Assembly (NCBI GenBank): GCA_903863295.1 | Contig: CAIPBM010000106.1 | Location: forward strand, 31,552 to 95,551 | From: an uncultured Verrucomicrobiota bacterium | GTDB lineage: Bacteria > Verrucomicrobiota > Verrucomicrobiia > Methylacidiphilales > UBA1321 | Direction: 5' to 3' | Length of the DNA: 64,000 bases | In this document: positions 9,124 to 17,503 of the stretch, piece after piece | Layout: each line of letters starts with the position of its first letter | Position numbering within the stretch: position 1 is the first letter of the stretch | The notes under the pieces: generated by a model | Told to the model about the DNA's origin: nothing | Seen by the model: only the letters and a program-made list of their open reading frames with translations | The model's database searches: none | Program-made: the position numbers and the translations under genes

Positions 9124-11103
9124 ATGACTCCTTTGCCCAAGAAAACCATCGCCGTTTCCCTTGAGACGTTTCGCGAACAGTCGGCCGATCCTTTGGCGGA
9201 TCAGGTCAAGGAAGCCATTTCCAAGTCCCAGCAATACTTGTTGGGACTGCAAAAGCCGGACGGCTATTGGGTGGGCGAACTCATCGTCGATTCGACGCTC
9301 GTTTCCGATGTCGTCGCCCTCATGCACTGGACGGGCGAGGTCGATTTCAATAAGCAATCCCGCTGCGTCAAGCACCTGCTCGACCGGCAGCTTCCCGACG
9401 GTGGCTGGAATATCTACTACAAGGGTCCCAGCGAACTGAACGCGACGGTGAAGGCCTACTTCGCCCTGAAGCTGGCCGGTTTTTCACCCGATGAGCCGCG
9501 CATGCTGAAAGCCCACGCGACGATCGTACGCCTCGGTGGTATTCCCAAGGCGAACACCTACACCAAGCTCTTTCTCGCCATGTTCGGCCAGTATCCCTGG
9601 AAATATCTCCCGATCATTCCGTCGGAGATCATCCTGCTGCCCAACTGGCTCTACTTTAATATCTACGAGATGTCGTCCTGGAGTCGCGCCATGGTCGTGC
9701 CGCTCTCAATCATCAACCATTTCAAGCCGGTGCGCCATCTTCCGCCGGAAAAGCAGTTGCACGAGCTTTTCCCTTACGGCACCGAGCACTCGAACCTGGA
9801 TCTGCCTTTCGATCAAAAGCTCTTCACCTGGAAGAATTTTTTCCTCGGCTGGAACCGTGTTCTCAAGTTCCTCGACACCTTGCCCTGGAAGCCGTTCCGT
9901 AGCGCCGCGTTGAAAAAGGCGGAAGCCTGGATCGTGGAACGCATCGGCGATGGTTCCGACGGACTAGGCGCCATCTTCCCCAGCATGCTCTATTGCCTGA
10001 TGGTCTTGAAGACCCTCGGCTACGGCGATGAAAATCCGGTCATGCGCAAGGCGATGAAGGATTTTCTCGATCTCGAGATGAACGATCCCGTGACCGACGA
10101 ATACCGGATGATGCCGTGCCATTCCCCGATCTGGGACTCGGCGATCACCGCCTTCGCCCTGGTCGAATCGGGTATTCCGGCGGATCATCCCCAAATTCAA
10201 AAGGCGGGGGAATGGATTCTCTCCAAGGAAGTGAAAGATTTCCGCGGCGACTGGCGGCATAAAAATCCGACACCGATCACCAGCGGCTGGGCTTTTGAGT
10301 ACAACAACAAGTACTACCCCGACGTCGACGACACCTTCAAGGTGCTGCTCGCGCTCGGCAAAATCAAGATGCCGGACGAGGCGACCAAGGAACAGGCGAT
10401 GAAGCGGGCGCTGGCCTGGTCGATCAGTTTCCAGTGCAAGAACGGCGGTTTCGCCGCGTTCGACAAGGACGTGACCAAGAAGTGGCTGCAGGACGTTCCC
10501 TTTGCGGATCACAACGCGATTCTCGACCCGCCGTGTAGCGACATTACCTCGCGCGCGCTGGAGGTTTTTGGCCGCATGGGCCTGAGCGACAAGGAAGCGT
10601 TTATCAAGAAAGCGATCAAGTACGTGAAGGATACGCAGTTGCCCGATGGCTCCTGGGAAGGTCGCTGGGGCGTGAACTATATTTATGGAACCTGGCTGGT
10701 TCTGCGTGGTATGCGCGCCATCGGCATGGACATGTGCGAGGACTGGATTTTGCGCGGCGTTAATTGGCTGGAATCGTGTCAAAACGCCGATGGCGGCTGG
10801 GGCGAGACCTGTGCAACCTATGATAATCCGAAGCTGAAGGGCCAGGGCGAAAGCACGCCTTCGCAAACGGCCTGGGCTCTCATGGGTATCATCGCCGCGA
10901 GCGATCATTTGCGCCCGAGCATCCTGCGCGGCGTCGAGCATCTCGTCCGGACGCAGAATCCGGACGGCTCCTGGACGGAGGATCACATCACCGGCACCGG
11001 ATTCCCGAAGGTCTTCTATCTGAAGTATGACATGTACCGCAACAACTGGCCGTTGCTCGCCCTGGCTGATTTCCAGAAATTGGCCGCGAAGGACCGCCGA
11101 TGA
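9124..11103 (+). CDS. shc: Squalene-hopene cyclase
   Basis: A 659-residue class II triterpene cyclase (EC 5.4.99.17 type) that folds squalene into hopene at the membrane surface, the first committed step of hopanoid synthesis. The acidic protonation motif D-V-D-D-T is at about residue 400. Several QW repeats are visible: QKPDGYW, QLPDGGW, QCKNGGF, QLPDGSW, QNADGGW and QNPDGSW. The C-terminal GTGFPKVFYLKYDMYRNNWP is typical of the family. The ATG at 9124 is preferred to a TTG at 9082 because the extra residues fall in the terminator-like hairpin. It overlaps hpnG by 4 bp (ATGA), implying coupled translation. Confidence 0.95.
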   Translation: MTPLPKKTIAVSLETFREQSADPLADQVKEAISKSQQYLLGLQKPDGYWVGELIVDSTLVSDVVALMHWTGEVDFNKQSRCVKHLLDRQLPDGGWNIYYKGPSELNATVKAYFALKLAGFSPDEPRMLKAHATIVRLGGIPKANTYTKLFLAMFGQYPWKYLPIIPSEIILLPNWLYFNIYEMSSWSRAMVVPLSIINHFKPVRHLPPEKQLHELFPYGTEHSNLDLPFDQKLFTWKNFFLGWNRVLKFLDTLPWKPFRSAALKKAEAWIVERIGDGSDGLGAIFPSMLYCLMVLKTLGYGDENPVMRKAMKDFLDLEMNDPVTDEYRMMPCHSPIWDSAITAFALVESGIPADHPQIQKAGEWILSKEVKDFRGDWRHKNPTPITSGWAFEYNNKYYPDVDDTFKVLLALGKIKMPDEATKEQAMKRALAWSISFQCKNGGFAAFDKDVTKKWLQDVPFADHNAILDPPCSDITSRALEVFGRMGLSDKEAFIKKAIKYVKDTQLPDGSWEGRWGVNYIYGTWLVLRGMRAIGMDMCEDWILRGVNWLESCQNADGGWGETCATYDNPKLKGQGESTPSQTAWALMGIIAASDHLRPSILRGVEHLVRTQNPDGSWTEDHITGTGFPKVFYLKYDMYRNNWPLLALADFQKLAAKDRR

Positions 11104-11807
11104 TCTGTTACGCCTTCCCCCTCGCGCATGAGGCGGGAGAATTGCTGAAGCGCTGTACCCAGAAGGAGGAGTTTTCGATCGGCGGCCTCCGCTGCACCCT
11201 CGCTAATTTCCGGGGGCGCCCGATTCTGGTAGCCCTCGTCGGCATGGGCCTCGCGCGTGCCGAGGCAAATACGCAGACCATCTTTCAGTACTTTCGTCCC
11301 AAGGGATTTGTCCTGGCCGGTTATGGCGGCGCACTCATTCCGCAATTGAAAACGGGGCAGGTGGTCATCTCGACCAATTTCTCCTCACCGGAAGTTCTTC
11401 CCTTCCTGCGTCTCCTTTCCGGCTTTGATTTCGCCAGTTTTTGTTCTGTCGATGAGATCGTCAGCACACCGGCCCGGCGTGATTGGTTCGCACAAAATAA
11501 TCAGCTACAGGTGATCGACATGGAGACCGCGGGCGTGGCCGACGTGGTCTTCAAACGCTCCGTTCCCTTTGTCGCCGTGCGTTCGGTCACTGACGAGTAC
11601 CATCATGTGTTGCCCACAGGGGCGCTCGCGGCTGGATTTGACGCGGAGAAGGGACGGGCAACGCCGCTTCGTCTTCTCATCTATCTCGCAACGCACCCGA
11701 AGGAATTTGGTCCGTTCAAAAAGTTTGTCGCGGGTCTCTCCATCGCCCGGAACAATCTCACCAAGTTCCTAGAACAACTCAACGACGAGTTGCCTTCGAG
11801 CTGGTGA
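11100..11807 (+). CDS. hpnG: Hopanoid-associated phosphorylase (probable adenosylhopane nucleosidase)
   Basis: A 235-residue protein of the purine nucleoside phosphorylase/MTAN superfamily. Visible features are the beta-strand motif VALVGMGLARAEA, the glycine-rich GYGGAL, and IDMETAGVADVV, where the Met-Glu pair contacts the ribose in this family. In known hopanoid clusters HpnG removes adenine from adenosylhopane to give ribosylhopane. The 4-bp overlap with the cyclase gene strongly favours this role over general nucleoside salvage. Its 3' end overlaps the convergent ribD gene by 29 bp. The rest of the hopanoid genes (hpnH and others) are not in this window. Confidence 0.75.
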   Translation: MICYAFPLAHEAGELLKRCTQKEEFSIGGLRCTLANFRGRPILVALVGMGLARAEANTQTIFQYFRPKGFVLAGYGGALIPQLKTGQVVISTNFSSPEVLPFLRLLSGFDFASFCSVDEIVSTPARRDWFAQNNQLQVIDMETAGVADVVFKRSVPFVAVRSVTDEYHHVLPTGALAAGFDAEKGRATPLRLLIYLATHPKEFGPFKKFVAGLSIARNNLTKFLEQLNDELPSSW

Positions 11808-12834
11808 CCAAGGCCCGGCAGAAGAGATCAGGCCCCGCTGGCGTGTAGCTCACGTCATGTAAACGAACCGGAGTGGGTAATTTTTCCAGCGCTCGCGGGA
11901 GCGTACCCATCACCGCAGGCGCGATGAAGAAAGCGACCTCGTTGACCAGATTTTGCCGAAAGGCCTCAGTCAGGATTTTGCCACCGCCTTCGATCAGCAA
12001 ATGCGAGACATCCCACGCTCCAAGTGCCGTAATGATTTCCCGCAAGGGTCGATTTTGGAAAACCAACGTCCGGTCGCGATGCCGGTCGGAAAAAAGATGG
12101 AGCTCTTTCGGCAAACGCCCTGATTTGGTCACAATCACGCGCCAGGGCTGAACCTTGCCTCGCCGTCCCGGAAGTCGAACAGTGAGGCGAGGATTGTCCT
12201 GCCGTGCGGTTTCTGCTCCCACGAGAATGGCATCCGATTCCCAGCGCAATTCATGTGCGATTGTTCTCGCCTCGGGCGACGTCAACCAGCGGTCATCACC
12301 TGGCGGTGTGGTGATGCGTCCATCCATCGATAACGCGATCTTGGCGACGACCCACGGACGGCGCTGGACGATCCACCAATTGAAATCACGATTAAGCGCC
12401 ATCGCTTCATCGGCAATCAGGCCGGACGAAACGTTCACCCCGGCAGCATGGAGCAACTGCGTGGCGGCACCGGCATGGGCCGGATTCGGATCCGTGGCGG
12501 CGAAAACCACGCGCGCGATTTTTTCGCGCAAGATTAGTCCTGTGCAAGGCGGTGTGCGGCCCTGCGTGGAGCAGGGTTCCAGCGTGACATAGAGCGTCGC
12601 CCCGGCAATGGCGTGTCCCCGTTTCCTGGCATCCGCCACGGCGTTGACCTCGGCGTGAGGCGATCCGGCGCGCTGATGATAACCCTCGCCAATAATCCTG
12701 CCGCTGCGAACCAGCACGGCACCGACCCGCGGATTCGGCAGAGTCAATCCCGAGCCAAGTTTGGCTAACGCGAATGCGCGCCGCAGATAACGTTTGTCCA
12801 CGGCAGCGGGCCCAGTTTGAGACGACTTGGACAT
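11779..12834 (-). CDS. ribD: Bifunctional riboflavin biosynthesis deaminase/reductase
   Basis: A 351-residue two-domain enzyme. The N-terminal domain (~15-150) is a pyrimidine deaminase with zinc ligands His60, Cys88 and Cys97 and catalytic Glu62 (PHAEVNAV; EPCSTQGRTPPC). The C-terminal domain (~155-350) is the NADPH-dependent 5-amino-6-ribosylamino-uracil phosphate reductase (VVAKIALSMDGRI, DAILVGAETARQDNP, LLIEGGG). The ATG at 12834 is chosen: it has GGAG at a suitable distance and lies 4 bp after the outer-membrane factor stop, whereas an upstream start would lie inside that gene. It ends the eight-gene minus-strand run and converges on hpnG. Its presence behind an efflux pump is odd; other rib genes are not nearby. 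Confidence 0.92.
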   Translation of the reverse strand: MSKSSQTGPAAVDKRYLRRAFALAKLGSGLTLPNPRVGAVLVRSGRIIGEGYHQRAGSPHAEVNAVADARKRGHAIAGATLYVTLEPCSTQGRTPPCTGLILREKIARVVFAATDPNPAHAGAATQLLHAAGVNVSSGLIADEAMALNRDFNWWIVQRRPWVVAKIALSMDGRITTPPGDDRWLTSPEARTIAHELRWESDAILVGAETARQDNPRLTVRLPGRRGKVQPWRVIVTKSGRLPKELHLFSDRHRDRTLVFQNRPLREIITALGAWDVSHLLIEGGGKILTEAFRQNLVNEVAFFIAPAVMGTLPRALEKLPTPVRLHDVSYTPAGPDLFCRALVTSSKATRR

Positions 12835-12838
12835 CGAT

Positions 12839-14386
12839 TTACTTTTTCTCCTTCGCGATGGCTTCTTGCGCCTGTGGCACATCGGCGACACCCGACTTTC
12901 CCGGAAGTTTCGAAGCATCCCATCCCCCGCCGAGGGCTTCCACGAGCAGAACACTGGTGGTCATGCGCCGCGTACGGATATTGACGGAGAGGATCTGGTT
13001 ATTCAAGGCAGCGGCCTGGGCCACGATCACGTCGATATAATCCTGCGTCCCCGCCTTGTAGAGGTTAGTCGCAATATCGAGCGATTGCAGGGAGGACTTC
13101 ACGGTCTCATCTTCAACCACCGCCTCTTCCTTGAGGATTCGTAGACCGGAAAGATCATCCTCGACCTGTTGGAAAGCGGTGAGGGCCGTCTCGCGATAAA
13201 CCGCCACGGTCGCTTCATAGTTGGCCTGAGCTTCCTGAACCTGGCCATGCGTTGCGCCGCCATTGAACAGCGTTTGCGCGAGCGCCGGTCCCACGGACCA
13301 AAGAAAACTGGGGCCCGAAAATAACTGCGACAACTGGATCGATTCCAAACCTGTCGAGGCACTGAGCGTGATCGATGGATAATAGGCGGAGACCGCGACG
13401 CCGATGGAGGCATTGGCGGAAGCGACCCGGCGCTCGGCCCCGGCAATGTCCGGACGACGTTCGAGCAAGTCGGAAGGAAGCGCCACGGGGATGTTCGGTG
13501 GCGTGGCGGTCAGTGGATTCTTGGGAAGCTTGAACAGGGACGCCGGTTTGCCGATCAAGGTGGCGATGGCATCCTCGTATTGGGCGCGCTGGACGCCGAG
13601 ATCGATGAGTTGCGCCTTGGTGCTGTCGAGCTGCGTCGTGGCCTGGGCGACGTCGCCCTTGGAGGAAATGCCGCTGTTGTAGCGGTTGGTGGTCAGCTCC
13701 AGATACTTCTGGTATGACACCGCCGTCGTGGCGAGAAGTTGTGCCTGGGCATCAAGTCCACGGAGACTGAAATAATCGACCGCCAACGTTGCCTGGTAGG
13801 AGAGACGGGCATTTTCCAGATCGGCGAAGGAGGCCTGCGCCGTGGTTGAGCTTGCCTCGACGTTCCGCCGAACCGCACCCCAGACATCGACCATGTAGGT
13901 GGCCTCGAGCGGCAGATTATAGAGATTCTGGACGGTGGCCCCAGGACTCTGACTGGTATTGATGTTGTTCTGATTGAGATTTTGAGAGGACTGCGATTTT
14001 GTGTAGCTCGGATTTGCGCTGATGGTTGGAAAGAGTCCGGCCCGGGCGACTTTGACGGCGGCGGCGGCTTCGCGGAACTGGGCTTCTGCCTGCAGGATAT
14101 TCTGGTTGGAAATATTGACCTGCTCTTCGAGGGCATTGAGCTCGGGATCGTGATAAATCTCCCACCACTTACCGCGAATCGTATCATCCTTGGGATGTGC
14201 CGGCTTCCAGTAGCCGGGATCCTTATAGGCCGTGGGCGTGGGAGCGGTAGGCTTGGAGTAATCGGGGCCGGCCGTGCAGGCCGACAGGAGCAGGGGAGCC
14301 ATCAAGAGCGCGATTCGCGTCGACACATTGCTCCCGGCACGGGCCGCCGCCTTCGGGAAACAACTTGATGCAACTGTGCTTGTCAT
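12839..14386 (-). CDS. RND efflux outer-membrane factor lipoprotein (OprM/NodT family)
   Basis: A 515-residue TolC-like outer-membrane channel. The N-terminus has a lipoprotein signal with lipobox LLSAC followed by TAGPDYSKP, the usual opening of OprM-type proteins. Two repeated outer-membrane-factor domains are visible: an ASFADLENARLSYQATLAVDYFSLRG stretch in the first, and its counterpart near PDIAGAERRVASANASIGVAVSAYYP in the second. It overlaps the upstream RND pump gene by 4 bp and is followed by ribD after 4 bp. It should form the exit duct of the MdtABC-like pump. It may also serve the AcrAB-like pump at 26.6-31 kb, which lacks its own channel gene. Confidence 0.9.
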   Translation of the reverse strand: MTSTVASSCFPKAAARAGSNVSTRIALLMAPLLLSACTAGPDYSKPTAPTPTAYKDPGYWKPAHPKDDTIRGKWWEIYHDPELNALEEQVNISNQNILQAEAQFREAAAAVKVARAGLFPTISANPSYTKSQSSQNLNQNNINTSQSPGATVQNLYNLPLEATYMVDVWGAVRRNVEASSTTAQASFADLENARLSYQATLAVDYFSLRGLDAQAQLLATTAVSYQKYLELTTNRYNSGISSKGDVAQATTQLDSTKAQLIDLGVQRAQYEDAIATLIGKPASLFKLPKNPLTATPPNIPVALPSDLLERRPDIAGAERRVASANASIGVAVSAYYPSITLSASTGLESIQLSQLFSGPSFLWSVGPALAQTLFNGGATHGQVQEAQANYEATVAVYRETALTAFQQVEDDLSGLRILKEEAVVEDETVKSSLQSLDIATNLYKAGTQDYIDVIVAQAAALNNQILSVNIRTRRMTTSVLLVEALGGGWDASKLPGKSGVADVPQAQEAIAKEKK

Positions 14387-17300
14387 ACGCGTACTTCCTC
14401 GCCAAGGGGCGGATGATCCACGGGCTTATTTTCCTGCGACCGCGATCCCAATCGGATGCGATCCCAGAACAAATAGACCACCGGAGTTGTATAAAGCGTC
14501 AATATCTGGCTCAACAAAAGTCCGCCGATGATGGCGATACCCAAGGGGCGCCGCAATTCACCTCCCGTGCCGAAATCAAATGCCAAGGGGACGGCACCAA
14601 GTATCGCGGCCATGGTTGTCATGAGAATGGGACGAAAACGGAGCAGGCAGGCTTCATAAATAGCGTCCTTGGAATCTTTGCCCTCCACACGCTCCGCCGC
14701 CAGTGCGAAGTCGATCATCATGATGGCATTTTTCTTCACGATACCGATCAAAAGAATCACCCCGATGATGGAGATCAGGCTCAAGTCGGTATTCGTGGCC
14801 ATCAAGGCTAAGACCGCCCCGACTCCCGCAGATGGTAGAGTCGAAATAATCGTGATGGGATGAATATAACTTTCATAAAGAATGCCAAGCACGATGTAAA
14901 CGGCGGCGAGAGCCGTGGCGATGAGAACCGGTTCGTTGGACAGGGCGGCCTGGTAGGCCTGTGCGGTGCCTTGGAAGCTTCCTCGCACGGTGGCCGGAAA
15001 TCCGATCTTGTCCTTGGCTTCATCAACAGCCGTGACCGCATCGCCGAGTGATTTTCCGGGGGTCACATTGAAGGAGAGGGTAATGGCTGCGAACTGACCC
15101 TGGTGGTTCACCGCCAGCGGCGCCGTCGCGGGCGCATTGTGTGTCACCGCACTCAGCGGCACCTGCTGTCCGGTTGAGGAGGTCACGTAAATGTCCCGGA
15201 GCGTCTGCGGATTTTGCCAATATTGCGGAGCGGCCTCCATCACCACATGATACTGGTTGAGCGGGGTGTACATGGTTGAGACTTGTCGCTGGCCAAAAGC
15301 ATCGTAGAGGGTGTTGTCGAGCAGGGCCGCCGTGATGCCGAAACGGGCGGCGGTGTCCCGGTCATACTCCACCAGGGTCTGCATGCCGAGGTTCTGCTGG
15401 TCGCTGTTGACGTCGGTCAGGATCGGGATTTTTCGCAATTGCTCCAGAAGCTTGGGGGCCCATTCGGCAACATCGGCGAAGTTGTCGCTTTGCAGCGTGT
15501 ATTGATATTGCGCGTTGCTCTGCCGGCCACCGATACGAAGATCCTGCGAGGACTGGAGATAAAGCGTCGCCCCAGGAATCTTGGCCAATTTCGGACGCAG
15601 GCGGGCGATGACTTCATTGGCGGGCAATTTGCGTTCCTCCAGCGACTTGAGGGTAATGAACATCCGCGCGGTATTTGCTCCGCCTCCCCCACCGGTGAAT
15701 CCGGCCAGCGTGGCGACGGCCGGGTCGGCGGTCACGATCTTGATCACCTGTAGAAGACGTTGCTGCATCGCCTGGAACGACGTGTCCTGATCGGCTTGGA
15801 TATTACCTTGAAGTCGCCCCGTATCCTGCTCCGGGAAAAAGCCCTTGGGGATTTGGATGAAGAGCATGACGTTAAGGCCGATGAGCAGGATGAGAACGAG
15901 GAGCGTCAATACCGGGTGAAGCAAGACGCGGTTCAAGGTCGCGGCGTAGACTTTCACAAGGCCGTGGAAAAAATTTTCGATGAGTTGATAAAGACGACCA
16001 TGGACTTTGCTCTCCGGTTTGAGCAGCAGCGCGCACATCATCGGCGTGGTCGTCAATGAAATGACCATTGAGACGAGGATGGCAATGGCCAGGGTGACGG
16101 CAAATTCACGGAAAAGTCGTCCGACAATCCCGCCCATGAGCAGGATCGGAATAAAGACCGCGATGAGCGAAAGGCTGATCGAGAGCACGGTAAATCCAAT
16201 TTCGGCGGAGCCTTTCAGTGCCGCCCGCATCGGCGACATCCCCTTTTCCAGGTAGCGGGTGATATTCTCCACGACCACAATCGCATCATCCACCACGAAG
16301 CCGGTCGAAATCGTCAGAGCCATCAGGGAGAGATTATCGAGACTGAACCCGAGCAGGTACATGACCCCGAAAGTGCCGACCAGGGAAACCACCACCGCGA
16401 TGCTGGGTATGAACATGGCCCGCAAATCACGCAGAAAAACGAAGACAACAAATATGACGAGAAGCACTGAGATGATGAGGGTTCGCTCAACGTCCGCGAT
16501 GGAGGCGCGGATGGTATTAGTTCGATCCATGACCACATCGAGATGAATCGCCGGGGAGATAGAAGCCTGAAGCCGGTCTTTCATGGCATAGATCCGGTCA
16601 ACCGTATTGATGATGTTGGCGCCCGGCTGACGAAAGACGATGAGCAGGACGGAGGGCTTGCTATCGGCATATCCGGCGGTACGGATATCTTCCACGGCAT
16701 CCTGGACATCGGCCACGTCCTGCACGCGGACGGGTGCACCGTTGCGATAGGCAATGATCAAGGGAAGATAATCCGCCGCCTTGAAGAGCTGGTCGTTGTC
16801 CGTGATGGTCCAGCGGGTGGTGTTGTTGCTGAGATGACCCTTGGGTTTGTTGGAATTCGCATTGCTAAGGGCGGCGCGAACTTCCTCCAGACCGATACCG
16901 TATTTGTTGAGCGCCGTCGGGTTCACCTCAACACGAACTGCGGGCAGGGAACTACCGCCGACAATAACCTGTCCCACCCCCTGCACCTGCGACAGTTTCT
17001 GGGCCAGCACGGTGGATGCGGCGTCATACATTTGTCCCTTGGTGAACGTATCCGAGGTTAAGGACAGGATGATGATCGGCACATCAGCGGGATTTACTTT
17101 GCGGTAGGAGGGATTGCTGGGGAGATTGGCGGGAAGGTTGCCGCGTGCGGCATTGATGGCCGCTTCCACATCCCGCGCGGCGGCATCAATGTCGCGATTC
17201 AAATCAAACTGGAGCGTGATGCTCGTCGAGCCCAGCGTGCTCGACGACGTCATTTCTGTAACTCCGGCAATGCGCCCAAATTGCCGTTCCAGCGGCGTCG

Positions 17301-17490
17301 CGATCGCGGATGCCACGATCTCGGGACTGGCCCCGGGCAAACCGGCATTCACGCTGATGGTGGGGAAATCAACTTGAGGTAGAGGCGAAACCGGCAGCAA
17401 AAAGAATGCAACACCTCCAGCCAGCACCACGGCCAATGTCAGAAGGCTGGTGGCGATAGGCCGATGAATGAAGGGCGCGGAGATGTTCAT
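14383..17490 (-). CDS. RND efflux pump subunit, MdtC-like
   Basis: A 1035-residue inner-membrane proton-driven transporter with twelve membrane helices and two large periplasmic loops. The start at 17490 (MNISAPFIHRPIATSLL) is chosen because RND pumps begin with a short cytoplasmic leader and the first helix; longer ORF residues would overlap the preceding gene. Visible features are [15 protein letters not shown] in helix 4, carrying the proton-relay Asp-Asp, [15 protein letters not shown], and the C-terminal [21 protein letters not shown]. It resembles MdtC/MdtB more than AcrB. Following an MdtB-like gene after 13 bp, it is expected to form a mixed heterotrimer as in E. coli MdtBC. Substrates are not predictable. 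Confidence 0.88.
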   Translation of the reverse strand: MNISAPFIHRPIATSLLTLAVVLAGGVAFFLLPVSPLPQVDFPTISVNAGLPGASPEIVASAIATPLERQFGRIAGVTEMTSSSTLGSTSITLQFDLNRDIDAAARDVEAAINAARGNLPANLPSNPSYRKVNPADVPIIILSLTSDTFTKGQMYDAASTVLAQKLSQVQGVGQVIVGGSSLPAVRVEVNPTALNKYGIGLEEVRAALSNANSNKPKGHLSNNTTRWTITDNDQLFKAADYLPLIIAYRNGAPVRVQDVADVQDAVEDIRTAGYADSKPSVLLIVFRQPGANIINTVDRIYAMKDRLQASISPAIHLDVVMDRTNTIRASIADVERTLIISVLLVIFVVFVFLRDLRAMFIPSIAVVVSLVGTFGVMYLLGFSLDNLSLMALTISTGFVVDDAIVVVENITRYLEKGMSPMRAALKGSAEIGFTVLSISLSLIAVFIPILLMGGIVGRLFREFAVTLAIAILVSMVISLTTTPMMCALLLKPESKVHGRLYQLIENFFHGLVKVYAATLNRVLLHPVLTLLVLILLIGLNVMLFIQIPKGFFPEQDTGRLQGNIQADQDTSFQAMQQRLLQVIKIVTADPAVATLAGFTGGGGGANTARMFITLKSLEERKLPANEVIARLRPKLAKIPGATLYLQSSQDLRIGGRQSNAQYQYTLQSDNFADVAEWAPKLLEQLRKIPILTDVNSDQQNLGMQTLVEYDRDTAARFGITAALLDNTLYDAFGQRQVSTMYTPLNQYHVVMEAAPQYWQNPQTLRDIYVTSSTGQQVPLSAVTHNAPATAPLAVNHQGQFAAITLSFNVTPGKSLGDAVTAVDEAKDKIGFPATVRGSFQGTAQAYQAALSNEPVLIATALAAVYIVLGILYESYIHPITIISTLPSAGVGAVLALMATNTDLSLISIIGVILLIGIVKKNAIMMIDFALAAERVEGKDSKDAIYEACLLRFRPILMTTMAAILGAVPLAFDFGTGGELRRPLGIAIIGGLLLSQILTLYTTPVVYLFWDRIRLGSRSQENKPVDHPPLGEEVRV

Positions 17491-17503
17491 GCGCGTGCCG
17501 GTT

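Noticed and set aside
12835..12954. N-terminal extension of ribD
   Set aside because: It would lie inside the outer-membrane factor gene, and a better start with a GGAG site is at 12834.
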